NCBI RefSeq assembly: GCF_030283145.1
Contig: NZ_JASNWE010000004.1
Span: forward strand, 186,001-250,000
Direction: 5' to 3'
Origin: Actinomadura xylanilytica
GTDB taxonomy: Bacteria; Actinomycetota; Actinomycetes; Streptosporangiales; Streptosporangiaceae
Length of the DNA: 64,000 bases
The notes beneath the pieces are model-generated. The model searched no databases, was not told the DNA's origin, and was given only the letters and a program-made list of their open reading frames with translations. A program made the translations under genes and the position numbers. Shown one piece after another: positions 33,132 to 41,411 of this stretch (position 1 is its first letter; the number at the start of each line of letters is the position of its first letter).

Positions 33132-34679
33132 TCAGCCGGGCGGCGGCTCGATGGACTGGCGGTTCCGGAACACGTTGAGCGGGTCCCAGCGCTTCTTGAC
33201 CTTCTGGAGCCTTGGGTAGGCGTCCTTGTAGTACAGCGTCGACCACGGCTGGTCCGAGCCGTTCCACTCCGGGAGGTTCAGATCGGTGTCGGGGTAGTTG
33301 ATGTAGCACCCGTCGCTGGGGCCGCCGACGGTGGGCACGCCCCCGGTCGCCGCGAACGTCGCCTTGTAGGTGTCGCGGATCCAGGCCATGTGCTCGGGCT
33401 CGTGGACGTCGTGCTCGGTCCAGTAGACCTGGTATTGCAGCTTCAGGATCGAGTCGCGCTGCCGCGCGGCGGTGTCGCGCGGCGGCCGGTTGACGGCGCC
33501 GCCGTAGGAGTCGACCTGGATGATGGCCTGGTCGTTCTTGTAGTCCTTGTACCTCTCCTTGCCCAGGTAGGCCCACATCGCGTCGATCTGCTCGGGGGCG
33601 AACGGCTCGCGCAGGTACGCCGACTTGTACTTCCCGCAGCGGTTCTGGCCACTGCCGTTCAGCGCCTGGGTCGCCGTCAGCCAGGGCATCACCCGGGGGA
33701 TGTCCATGTGGACGACGGCCGGATGCTCGCCCATCGCGCCCTCCATCGCCCGGGACCTGGGCGCGATCCGGTCGTCGACGGCGGCCAGGAACTCGCGCAT
33801 GGCGGCCGGCCCGGTGCCGTCGTCGACGTCCACCTGCGCGAGGAGCCCGATCTGGCCGTTGCTGACGTGGGTGAGCTTCAGAATCGCGAACAGCCGGCCG
33901 GCCGCCGTCCCGGGGTCCTGATGGTCGCGGAAGTACTCGCCGAAGGCGGTGACCAGGGTGGCGAACTCGTCCTTGGTGAAGTCCTTCCAGTCCCAGGCGA
34001 GGCCGGTCAGCAGCACCTGGGCGGGCGGTTCGGGCAGATCGCGGAACCAGAACCGGGTGACCACCCCGAAGTTCCCGCCGCCGCCCCCGGTGTGCGCCCA
34101 CAGCAGCTCGCGGAGATCGCGGTCGGTGTCGTCGCGGGTCGCCAGGACCAGCTCGACGGAGCGGTCGGCCCGGACCACCGCCACCTCCACCGCGTACAGG
34201 TAGTCGACGGTGAGCCCGTACTGCCGGGACAGCAGCCCGTAGCCGCCGCCGGGGATGTGGCCGCCGAGCCCCACCGAGTAGCACGAGCCGCCCGGCAGGG
34301 CCGTGCCGCTGAGCGGGTAGAGGTGGCTGTAGACGTGCCAGTTCGTGGCGCCGGCCTCCACGCAGTACGCCCGCATGCCCGGGTCGTAGGCCACCGCGCA
34401 CATCTGGCCGATGTCGAGGATCACCCGGACGTCGTCGCCGCAGACGAAGTCCTCGTAGCAGTGCCCCCCGGAGCGGACGGTGATCCGCGTGCGCCCCGGG
34501 TCCGCGGGCCTCTCCTTCACCGCCGCGGCCAGCGCCGCGCGGACCTCCTCGGCGGAGCGCACCACCCGGACGTACTCCGGATCGGCGATCCAGCGCTGGT
34601 TGAAGCCGCGGCTGAGCGCGGGGTAGCGCTTGTCGTCCGGCCGGACGGTCGGCTGCGGCTGGGCCGGGCTGTCGGTCAT
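33132..34679 (-). CDS. FAD-linked oxidase, berberine-bridge type (bicovalent FAD)
   Basis: 515 residues. PCMH-type FAD domain with TVRSGGHCYEDFV, whose His is the histidyl-FAD attachment, and GGSCYSVGLGGHIPGGGYG, whose Cys fits the second, cysteinyl link, as in berberine-bridge and oligosaccharide oxidases. The C-terminus carries the BBE domain: CYINYPDTDLN, LYYKDAYPRLQKVKKRWDP and FRNRQSI. Such enzymes oxidise sugars or secondary metabolites using O2. There is no signal peptide. ATG at 34679 follows a GAGG-containing ribosome site. Substrate not deducible; no biosynthetic genes adjoin. Confidence 0.92.
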   Translation of the reverse strand: MTDSPAQPQPTVRPDDKRYPALSRGFNQRWIADPEYVRVVRSAEEVRAALAAAVKERPADPGRTRITVRSGGHCYEDFVCGDDVRVILDIGQMCAVAYDPGMRAYCVEAGATNWHVYSHLYPLSGTALPGGSCYSVGLGGHIPGGGYGLLSRQYGLTVDYLYAVEVAVVRADRSVELVLATRDDTDRDLRELLWAHTGGGGGNFGVVTRFWFRDLPEPPAQVLLTGLAWDWKDFTKDEFATLVTAFGEYFRDHQDPGTAAGRLFAILKLTHVSNGQIGLLAQVDVDDGTGPAAMREFLAAVDDRIAPRSRAMEGAMGEHPAVVHMDIPRVMPWLTATQALNGSGQNRCGKYKSAYLREPFAPEQIDAMWAYLGKERYKDYKNDQAIIQVDSYGGAVNRPPRDTAARQRDSILKLQYQVYWTEHDVHEPEHMAWIRDTYKATFAATGGVPTVGGPSDGCYINYPDTDLNLPEWNGSDQPWSTLYYKDAYPRLQKVKKRWDPLNVFRNRQSIEPPPG

Positions 34680-34849
34680 GGAGTCGCCTCGCGTGTCGGG
34701 GACGGGATGTCGCGGGCCCCCTTCCCGTGTGCGACTCTGGGCAATCGATCAGTGACAAGGTGTTGACCGTCCGGGAAGGGGCGGGGCTCCGGACGGCGCC
34801 GCCGCCGGTCCGCCGGGCTCGTCCCGGAAGGCCGATGGGGTAGTCTTCC

Positions 34850-34965
34850 GAGCGTTTGTGAAGGGGAGTAGCCCTGCGAACCGGTCGTCGACATGCTGGA
34901 GCCCTCGCGGCTCCCGGTGGCCGGGCCCGGTCTGACGACGGGCGGGCGAGACCTTCGGTCCCTTG
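34850..34965 (+). ncRNA. yybP-ykoY manganese riboswitch
   Basis: Three conserved blocks appear in order and spacing: GGGGAGTAG (34863-34871), the GTCGACATGCTGG block (34887-34899, matching the family's UCAACAUACU region), and GGGCGAGACC (34944-34953) closing the first helix. This family binds Mn2+ where the two loops meet and turns on Mn exporters. It sits about 100 bp before the CaCA exchanger, a known target class. Identified by memory of the consensus, not by a covariance search. Confidence 0.82.
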
Positions 34966-35038
34966 TCGACGTGAGTGTGCGGCGTCGCCGGAGGGGTCGA
35001 GGTCGCGGGCTCCCCGGATGCGCCCCTGAATTCTCGCC

Positions 35039-35057
35039 CCCGGCGGTGACCGCCGGG
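35039..35057 (+). promoter_or_regulatory. Hairpin masking the exchanger ribosome site
   Basis: CCCGGCGG (35039-35046), loop TGA, CCGCCGGG (35050-35057). The 3' arm runs into GGGAAGG, the likely ribosome site of the exchanger (GTG at 35068), so it can act as the riboswitch expression platform at the translation level. Confidence 0.55.
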
Positions 35058-35067
35058 AAGGCTTGAG

Positions 35068-36156
35068 GTGGCGGGCGTGGTGCATTTCGTCCTGCTGGTC
35101 GCGTGCGCGGTCGTGATCTACCTGTCGTGCGAGTGGTTCGTCAACGCGGTGGAGTGGCTGGGGCAGCGGCTGAACGTCGGCAAGATGGCGGTCGGCACGA
35201 TCCTGGCGGCATTCGGCACGGCGCTGCCGGAGTCGGTGGTGACGCTGGTCGCGGTGACCACCGGCGGGAGCGACGAGGCCAAGGACATCGGGGTCGGCGC
35301 CGCGATGGGCGGCCCGCTGGCGCTGGCCACGGTCGCGTACGCGGTGACGGGCGTGGCGCTGCTGATGCGCCGCCGCAAGCTGGCCGCCTCCGTCCCCGCC
35401 TCGGGCGGGCCGTCCGGGCAGGGCGACACCGGGCGGGGCCAGAGCGAGGTGCTGACCGACCCGGTGCACGCGGCGCGGCTGGTCAAGGACCAGCGGTGGT
35501 TCCTGGCGGTGTTCGTGTTCAAGGTCGCGCTCGGGCTGGTGGCGTTCGCGTTCAAGCCCTGGCTCGGGCTGGTGTTCTTCGCCACCTACGCCGTGTACTT
35601 CTGGCGCGAGATGCGCGGCGGCGACGAGGCCGCCGCCGCCCTCGAGGGCGAGCACGAGGAGGACGACGCGCTGGAGCCGCTGAAGATGCAGCCGCGCCGG
35701 GCCGCCCCGGCGACGTGGGCCGTGGCCGTCCAGACGCTGGTCACCCTGGTGGTGATCTTCTTCGCCTCGCAGCTGTTCGTGCACCAGCTCGACGCGATCG
35801 GGCCGATGATCGGGCTGCCCGCGGCGGTGACCGCGCTGCTGCTGTCGCCGATCGCCACCGAGCTGCCCGAGATCATGAACGCGATCATCTGGGTCCGGCA
35901 GGGCAAGCTCAAGCTGGCCCTGGCCAACATCTCCGGCGCGATGATGATCCAGGCGACCGTCCCCTCGGGCCTCGGGCTGCTGTTCACCGCCTGGAAGTTC
36001 GACGGCGCGCTGGCCTGGGCCGGCCTGATGACCATGGTCGCGATCGTGTACCTGCTGGCGACCATGCGGGCCCACCGGCTGACCCCCGCCCGGCTGGCCT
36101 TCGCCGGCGTCTTCTACCTGGTGTTCGCGGCCGGGCTCGTCCCGATCCTGAACTAG
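35068..36156 (+). CDS. CaCA-family cation exchanger, probable Mn2+ exporter
   Basis: 362 residues, about ten membrane helices. It has the two inverted alpha repeats of cation/Ca2+ exchangers: VGTILAAFGTALPESVVTL and LLLSPIATELPEIMNAII, each with the key Glu, and LANISGAMMIQATVPSGLGL following the second. A hydrophilic, acidic loop (EGEHEEDDALEP) separates the halves. Because a manganese riboswitch precedes it, Mn2+ (or Mn2+ with Ca2+) efflux is the best prediction. GTG at 35068. Its TAG stop is itself part of the CTAG duplication bordering the downstream mobile-element remnant. Confidence 0.88.
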   Translation: MAGVVHFVLLVACAVVIYLSCEWFVNAVEWLGQRLNVGKMAVGTILAAFGTALPESVVTLVAVTTGGSDEAKDIGVGAAMGGPLALATVAYAVTGVALLMRRRKLAASVPASGGPSGQGDTGRGQSEVLTDPVHAARLVKDQRWFLAVFVFKVALGLVAFAFKPWLGLVFFATYAVYFWREMRGGDEAAAALEGEHEEDDALEPLKMQPRRAAPATWAVAVQTLVTLVVIFFASQLFVHQLDAIGPMIGLPAAVTALLLSPIATELPEIMNAIIWVRQGKLKLALANISGAMMIQATVPSGLGLLFTAWKFDGALAWAGLMTMVAIVYLLATMRAHRLTPARLAFAGVFYLVFAAGLVPILN

Positions 36157-36329
36157 CCGTGTTTCAAAGCCCGGCCCGGCGTCCTCGCCTGGCGGCTCGG
36201 ACGCCGACCTGGCTTGGGCGAGCGCGACATCGCTCCGCGATCTGGCCGATGGGGCTCGCCTCCGGCTTCGCCCCACCGGCCAGGTAACGCGCTCGCGCGA
36301 CGGCCGAGGCACTTTGAGACAGGCCCTAG
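36153..36329. mobile_element. MITE-like element, 169 bp, flanked by CTAG
   Basis: A non-coding stretch (36157-36325) bounded by CTAG at 36153-36156 and 36326-36329. The ends are imperfect inverted repeats: CCGTGTTTCAAAG inward from the left and, reading the other strand from the right, GCCTGTCTCAAAG (10 of 13 equal). No open frame of size is present. CTAG target duplications are typical of IS5-group (IS427-like) elements, so this is likely a miniature, non-autonomous derivative. The left CTAG supplies the stop codon of the exchanger gene. Confidence 0.65.
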
Positions 36330-36368
36330 CCGGCCGGGACGAGCCCGTCTCGCCGCGGCAGCCCGGCG

Positions 36369-37103
36369 CTACGCGGTCTTGACGGTGATGGCCCCGTTGC
36401 TGGTGGTCAGGTCGAGCCGGTGGGCGCCGGCCGGGTCGTCGGCCACCCCGATGTGCTTGCCGCCGTGGCTGGTCTTGGCCGACACCCGGTAGCGGCCGGC
36501 CGGCACGGTGACCTTGATGGCGCCGTTGGACGTCTGCGCGCGGACGTCCGACGGCGTGGCCGGGGCCAGGTCGATCGCGCCGTTGGACGTCCGGGCCTCG
36601 ATCTTCCCGCCCCGCAGCCCCGTCCCCCTGATCCGGCCGCTGCTGGTGCGGACGCTGACCGGGCCGCCGGTCCCGTCCAAGGTGATCCGCCCCGACGAGG
36701 CGGTCACCCGCACCCCGCCCACGGCGGACAGGGTGATCGCGCCGGACGACACCCCGCCCGTCACCGGGATGCCCGCCGGGATGTCGGCGGTGTAGCCCAC
36801 CGAGCACCGGTCGCCGCAGCCGCCGAGCACCAGGACGCCGCCCTCGACCCGGTGCGTCGGGCCGTCCGGCCGGTGGTCCCGGTAGCTGACCGAGCGGTGC
36901 AGGGTCACCTTGGCCAGGCCCTGCCTCCCGTGCAGCGCGATGCCGCCGGACCGGTTCTCCAGCCGCACCGACGTGATCTTCCCCGGCACCGCGGCGTCGT
37001 CCTCGAACGTCGTCCGCTTCCACGGCCCGTCGCACGCGCCGACCGTCCCCGCGCCGAGCGCGACCACCGTGACGGCCCCGAGTACGCGGAGCTTCTGGCG
37101 CAT
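36369..37103 (-). CDS. DUF4097-type beta-helix lipoprotein
   Basis: 244 residues. Signal with VTVVALGAGTVGAC lipobox, then a run of short beta repeats with the recurring pattern TSSGRI, ARTSNGAIDL, QTSNGAIKV, TTSNGAITV, the hallmark of the DUF4097 putative adhesin fold. Two extra Cys (GGCGDRCSVGY) may form a disulfide. Role unknown; such proteins are exported and often accompany envelope-stress regulators, but none adjoins here. ATG at 37103 follows GGGGAAG; a longer in-frame start lacks this. Confidence 0.85.
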   Translation of the reverse strand: MRQKLRVLGAVTVVALGAGTVGACDGPWKRTTFEDDAAVPGKITSVRLENRSGGIALHGRQGLAKVTLHRSVSYRDHRPDGPTHRVEGGVLVLGGCGDRCSVGYTADIPAGIPVTGGVSSGAITLSAVGGVRVTASSGRITLDGTGGPVSVRTSSGRIRGTGLRGGKIEARTSNGAIDLAPATPSDVRAQTSNGAIKVTVPAGRYRVSAKTSHGGKHIGVADDPAGAHRLDLTTSNGAITVKTA

Positions 37104-37349
37104 GGATCTTCCCCTCTTCGTGCCGCCCGGGCCGGGCGCGTCCACCTGAACGTTAGGGAAGCGGGGCCCGGACGGGCACCACGCCGCGGAGCCATCCCCC
37201 TCTGGCTCGCAAGTCTCACCACCGGGGCATCCGGGTCATCCCGGCGGTGGACCGGCCGGGAATCGGCGCCGGACGGTAGCCCTGGTGATCATGTGCGTGG
37301 AATCATGAACGCGCAGCACACCCCCCGCCCCTGCCCGCGAAGGCTGGTC

Positions 37350-38174
37350 ATGCGCCCCAACGCACAGCAACCGCCACCGCTCGACAGCAGCCGCCCGTCC
37401 CCCGCTCGCATGTACGACTTCTTCTTGGGCGGCAAGGACAACTACGAGGTCGACCGGCAGGCCGGCGCCCAGGTCAAGGCGGCGCTCGGCGAGGTGATGT
37501 CGCACGACATCGTCTGGGAGAACCGCCGCTTCCTCCAGCGCGCCGTCCACTTCATGGCCGAGGCCGGGATCGACCAGTTCGTCGACCTCGGCACCGGTCT
37601 GCCGACCCAGGGCAACGTGCACGAGATCGCCCAGGAGGTCCACCCGGACGCGCGGGTCGTCTACGTCGACAACGACCCGATCGTGCTCGCGCACGGCCGC
37701 GCGCTCCTGGCCACCAACGACACCACCACGGTCATCACCGCCGACGTCCGCGAGCCCGGCACCATCCTGGAGCATCCGGACCTGCGGAACCTGATCGACT
37801 TCTCCCGGCCGGTCGCGGTGCTCTCCGTCGCGCTCTTCCATTTCATCGGCGACGCCGCGGACCCCGCCGGGATCGTCCGCGCGTTCCGCGACCGCATGCA
37901 CCCGGGGTCCCACCTCGCCCTCTCGCACCTCACCGTGGACGGCCCGCCCGCCGACGAGGTCGCCCAGGTCGTCGACGCCTACAAGGACGCCACCAGCCCG
38001 ATCGTGTTCCGCCCCCGCGACCGGATCGAGCCGCTCTTCGACGGCTTCGACCTCGTCGACCCCGGTCTCGTCCGACCCTGGCAGTGGCGCCCCGGCTACG
38101 GCCCCGCCGGCCCCCGGACCGAATGGCTCTACGCCGGAGTCGGCCGCCTGACCTCCGGCGGCGTGCCCGGCTGA
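37350..38174 (+). CDS. SAM-dependent methyltransferase, DUF574/Methyltransf_19 family
   Basis: 274 residues, an actinomycete-specific family present in many copies in filamentous genera. Landmarks: SRPSPARMYDFFLGGKDNYE (family start signature), QFVDLGTGLPTQGNVHEIA (motif I), VVYVDNDPIVLAHGRALL (motif II), FIGDAADPAGIVRAFRD and SHLTVDG. Function unproven; the fold predicts SAM use on a small molecule. ATG 37350 is chosen for the GAAGG at 37339-37343; another ATG at 37305 is possible. Neighbouring HTH/TPR regulator genes commonly accompany this family. Confidence 0.92.
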   Translation: MRPNAQQPPPLDSSRPSPARMYDFFLGGKDNYEVDRQAGAQVKAALGEVMSHDIVWENRRFLQRAVHFMAEAGIDQFVDLGTGLPTQGNVHEIAQEVHPDARVVYVDNDPIVLAHGRALLATNDTTTVITADVREPGTILEHPDLRNLIDFSRPVAVLSVALFHFIGDAADPAGIVRAFRDRMHPGSHLALSHLTVDGPPADEVAQVVDAYKDATSPIVFRPRDRIEPLFDGFDLVDPGLVRPWQWRPGYGPAGPRTEWLYAGVGRLTSGGVPG

Positions 38175-38291
38175 CGGTCCCACGCCGCGCCCATCGGCGG
38201 CCCTGAAACGGTCACCGACATCGACCGGTTCGAGGCGCGAAGCGCCCCGGCACTCACTCAAGTCAAAGCCCTGCACGACGGTTATGGAACA

Positions 38292-38313
38292 CCGACAATG
38301 ACGTCACTGTGGG
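38292..38313. promoter_or_regulatory. Imperfect dyad centred on TGACGTCA
   Basis: A 22-bp near-palindrome: CC, then ACA, TGACGTCA core, TGT, GG in matching positions. It lies 44 bp before the regulator gene at 38357 and may be an autoregulatory operator. Confidence 0.45.
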
Positions 38314-38356
38314 GATGCACCATTGTGTCCCCCGCGTGCCGGAGGGTGCCGATGCC

Positions 38357-39691
38357 ATGACCGAACAGCAGCGCCCTGCCTGGGCCGCCCGGCTCGGAGC
38401 CGAACGCGAAGCGCGCGGATGGGGCAAGTTCGCCATGGCCCGCCACCTACTGGCGGCCGTGGGGATCGCTCCCAGCCCCCAGAAGGTCAAGACCCTCACC
38501 CGGCAGATCCTCGGATGGGAGAAAGGCAGCCACTTCCCCCGCGACTGGGCCGCCGCCTACTCCGCCGCGTTCGACATCCCCGAAGACGAGTTGTTCCCCG
38601 CCCCGCCCCATGGCCGTCCCGCGACCCCCGTGGGTACCGTGGATCAAAGTCCCACTCCCGACCAGGGGGACGACGACGTGAAACGCCGCGCGGCACTCCA
38701 GCTCATCACCGCACTCGGCGCCGGAGCCGCCGTCCCGCCCGGCGTCCTGGAAACCATCTTCGCTGGGATCGAGGATGCGCTGGGCGACCCGATTGACCTC
38801 GCCGAATGGGAAGCAACCGTTCACGAGTACGGCCAACTGCTCATCACGCAACCGAACGGCACACTGATCAGCGCTCTGACAGCCGACATCATCGCCGTGG
38901 GAGAGCTCCTCAGACGTCACCGCGGCAGCCCGGACGCGTCCGGGCTGCTGCGGATCAGCGCCGGACTGTCCGGCCTCCTGGCGATCGACCTCGGCGACGT
39001 GGGCGACAAGCGCGCCGCGCGCGCCTCCTGGAGCATCGCCAAACGCGCGGCGGACGCGTCCGGTGACCGTGACCTTCGGGTCTGGGTTCGCGGCCGGGCC
39101 GCGCAGGACGCGGTGTGGGCCGGAAGACCCAGCGCGGTCGTTACCGACCTGACGAACGCGGCCATCGGGATCGCAGCCGGGGCGCCTTCGGCCGGACTGG
39201 CACGCGCGCATGCCGCGCACGCCTACCTCGCGGCCGACCAGGGCGACGCCGGCCGAGCGCACGAGTCGCTCGGCGCGCTCAAGCGAGCCTTCGACCGACT
39301 GCCCGACGCCCCGGACGACCAGTCCGTCCTGGCCTACCGGGAGAGTCAGCTCCGCTGGGCGGAGTCCTACGTCCACACCAGGGCGGGGGATCGCAGAGCG
39401 GCCACGACGCTGACCCAGGCCGGTGCCCTGTACCCGTCCGATGCGCTGGGCCCCGTGGTCAACCTGTCGCTCATGCGGGCCATCTTGATGATCAAAGCTC
39501 GCGAGATCGACTCCGGACTCGAAACGGCCTTGGCCCCGCTCCGCAGTCGGCCGGTCACGGTGGCCGGTGGGACGAGCCAACTGGTGAGGCAGATCTTGCG
39601 GGCACTGCCCGACCAGGCCCGGGCGCTTCCGGCCGCGCGCGAATTGCAAGCGCTGACTGCCAGGGCGAGACCCCAGAGTACGACGACGTGA
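38357..39691 (+). CDS. HTH/TPR regulator (XRE-like, with C-terminal repeat domain)
   Basis: 444 residues. The N-terminal about 80 residues form an XRE-like DNA-binding unit (ARLGAEREARGWGKFAMARH, TRQILGWEKGSHFPRDW, AAYSAAFDIPEDELF). After a linker comes KRRAALQLITALGAGAA, a hydrophobic stretch, and then TPR-like helices (LRISAGLSGLLAIDLGD, RAHAAHAYLAADQGD). Many such regulators surround DUF574 methyltransferases in actinomycetes. ATG at 38357 follows GGAGGG. The 3' part shares an exact 82-bp segment with the downstream paralogue, whose GTG overlaps this gene's TGA. Confidence 0.85.
   Translation: MTEQQRPAWAARLGAEREARGWGKFAMARHLLAAVGIAPSPQKVKTLTRQILGWEKGSHFPRDWAAAYSAAFDIPEDELFPAPPHGRPATPVGTVDQSPTPDQGDDDVKRRAALQLITALGAGAAVPPGVLETIFAGIEDALGDPIDLAEWEATVHEYGQLLITQPNGTLISALTADIIAVGELLRRHRGSPDASGLLRISAGLSGLLAIDLGDVGDKRAARASWSIAKRAADASGDRDLRVWVRGRAAQDAVWAGRPSAVVTDLTNAAIGIAAGAPSAGLARAHAAHAYLAADQGDAGRAHESLGALKRAFDRLPDAPDDQSVLAYRESQLRWAESYVHTRAGDRRAATTLTQAGALYPSDALGPVVNLSLMRAILMIKAREIDSGLETALAPLRSRPVTVAGGTSQLVRQILRALPDQARALPAARELQALTARARPQSTTT
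38670..38751. repeat. 82-bp direct repeat, copy 1
   Basis: Identical to 39680-39761, 1010 bp away, with no mismatch. It codes for the DDVKRRAALQL start of the repeat domain in both regulator genes. Confidence 0.9.
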
Positions 39692-39761
39692 AACGCCGCG
39701 CGGCACTCCAGCTCATCACCGCACTCGGCGCCGGAGCCGCCGTCCCGCCCGGCGTCCTGGA
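39680..39761. repeat. 82-bp direct repeat, copy 2
   Basis: Exact match of 38670-38751. It contains the start of the second regulator gene. Surrounding sequence is only moderately similar, so the identity suggests recent conversion or recombination. Confidence 0.9.
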
Positions 39762-40680
39762 GGAACTGCTCTCCGGTATCGACCGCGTCCTCAGTCTCGA
39801 CACCGATATCGAGGAGTGGGAACGGGTCGTCCATGACTACGGCCACCAGATCTACCGGCGGCCATTCGAAGCGCTGGCTCCGGCATTGACCGCGGATATC
39901 GTCGCTGTGGGCGAACTTCTCAAGCAGGGCCGTCCGCCCCGCCAGCAGGTCGGGCTGTTGCGGGTGAGTGCCGGGCTCTCGGGCGTCCTGGCCGAAACGC
40001 TCAGCAATCTCGGGGACGACCGCGCGGCGCGCCGGACCTGGCACACGGCGCGCCGAGCCGCCGACGCATCGGGCGACCGGACGCTACGGGTCTGGGTGCG
40101 CGGCCGAGCCGCCCAGAACGCGACGTGGACCGGCATCTCGCACCAAGCCGTGATGACCATGGTCGGCGACGCCGCCCGTATCGCGAACGGCACACCCTCA
40201 TCAGGGCTCGCGCGTGCTCATGCCGCCGGTGCCTACACGGCCGCGTTCCACGGCGACCACGCCACCGCGCACGAGAGTCTCGACATGCTGAAGCGCACGT
40301 TCGACCGGCTACCCCACAGTTCCAGCGAACCGACCGTGCTGGAGTTCCGAGAAAGCCAATTGCAGTGGAACGAGGCGTACGTCCGCACCGTCACCGGCGA
40401 CAAGAGCGCACTGAAGGCGGTGGACGACGCCCACACCCTCTACCCTCCGACCGCGGTAGCGCCGATCACCAATCTCCATCTGATGCGCGCCATCGACCTG
40501 GTCAAGTGCGGCGGAGTGCGGGAGGGGCTCGAACTGGCCGTCACGTCGCTCAGCGACCGTCCCCGCCCGGTCATGGCCACGCGCCAACTGGTCGGCCAGA
40601 TGCTGGGCGCCCTCCCCCACCCCGCCCGAGCGCTTCCGGCCGCGCGGGAACTGCGAGCGCTGGGCGGCGTCCAGGTGTGA
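39688..40680 (+). CDS. HTH-less paralogue of the upstream regulator (TPR domain only)
   Basis: 330 residues, GTG start overlapping the stop of the upstream gene (GTGA), so translation is coupled. It matches the upstream protein from KRRAALQLITALGAGAAVPPGVLE to the C-terminus, with the same landmarks (LLRVSAGLSGVLAETL, RAADASGDRTLRVWVRGRAAQ, ALPAARELRAL), but has no DNA-binding domain. A few codons upstream, the out-of-gene frame still reads TPEYDD, a trace of the lost linker. It may act as a partner that binds the same ligand, or be a relic of a duplication. Confidence 0.75.
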   Translation: MKRRAALQLITALGAGAAVPPGVLEELLSGIDRVLSLDTDIEEWERVVHDYGHQIYRRPFEALAPALTADIVAVGELLKQGRPPRQQVGLLRVSAGLSGVLAETLSNLGDDRAARRTWHTARRAADASGDRTLRVWVRGRAAQNATWTGISHQAVMTMVGDAARIANGTPSSGLARAHAAGAYTAAFHGDHATAHESLDMLKRTFDRLPHSSSEPTVLEFRESQLQWNEAYVRTVTGDKSALKAVDDAHTLYPPTAVAPITNLHLMRAIDLVKCGGVREGLELAVTSLSDRPRPVMATRQLVGQMLGALPHPARALPAARELRALGGVQV

Positions 40681-40738
40681 CGTCAGGGTGCGGCGGGTCG
40701 GCGGGTCTCCGCGGACCCCGGCGCCCGCGTCCACCCGG

Positions 40739-41335
40739 TCATCGGGCCTCAGCGCGGGACGGCGGGCGGTCGTCGTACCAGGTGCGGTAGGACGCGTCGA
40801 GCGAGTCGACGAGGCGGTCGAAGGCGAAGCCGAGCGGGCGGGCCAGGCCGAACCCGCCGGCCGCCTCGAGCGCGACGAACCCGTGCAGCGCCGCGCGCAG
40901 CATCCGGATCGCGTCGGTCGCGTCGTCGCCGGTGATGCCGTAGCCCTTGAGCGCGGCGGCGATGACGCCGACGGCCGCCGCACCGGCGGCGAGATGGTCC
41001 TCGTCGCCGGGGCGCGGGGCCCACACGGTGGTGGCGTAGCGGCCGGGGTGGGCGGCGGCGTACCCGCGGTAGGCGGCGGCGATGGCGTGCAGCGCGTCCC
41101 GTCCGGACAGCCCGACCGCGGCGCGGGAGAGGACATCGGTGAGTTCGCCGACCGCGAGGACCGCGATGCCCCAGCGGACCGCGTCGAGGCTGTCGACATG
41201 CTTGTACAGGCCGGGCAGCGACACCCCGCAGCGCTTGGCGACGGCGGCGAGGGTGAGCCGCTCGAGCCCGGTCTCGTCGGCGGTCGCGGCGGCCTCGGCC
41301 ACGATGCGGCCGGGGGTCAGTCCAGCGCGGGGCAT
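40739..41335 (-). CDS. TetR-family regulator (WHG-type C-terminal domain)
   Basis: 198 residues, ATG at 41335 after GAGGAGAA. HTH: GRIVAEAAATADETGLERLT, VAKRCGVSLPGLYKHV. The C-terminal half matches TetR_C (WHG) proteins: AAYRGYAAAHPGRYATTV, MLRAALHGFVALEAAGGFG. It lies 76 bp downstream of, and co-directional with, the membrane-protein gene, and the shared promoter carries a large dyad (42200-42236), so it very likely represses both genes. Confidence 0.88.
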   Translation of the reverse strand: MPRAGLTPGRIVAEAAATADETGLERLTLAAVAKRCGVSLPGLYKHVDSLDAVRWGIAVLAVGELTDVLSRAAVGLSGRDALHAIAAAYRGYAAAHPGRYATTVWAPRPGDEDHLAAGAAAVGVIAAALKGYGITGDDATDAIRMLRAALHGFVALEAAGGFGLARPLGFAFDRLVDSLDASYRTWYDDRPPSRAEAR

Positions 41336-41411
41336 GTCGTTCTCCTCGCCGTCTCCGCGGAGGGTCGGGTGCCTGGACGATCTCGCACCCGGCCCGCCGT
41401 CCGCACGGCGG

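Noticed and set aside
34680..34849. A tRNA or other structured RNA before the riboswitch
   Set aside because: No cloverleaf or conserved TTCGA-type arm; only the riboswitch blocks further downstream match a known family.
32017..37035. A 1672-codon minus-strand frame crossing several genes
   Set aside because: Composition is low-complexity Arg/Gly/Ala, and it runs through the DUF4132 paralogue, flavoenzyme, riboswitch and exchanger, each supported by motifs.
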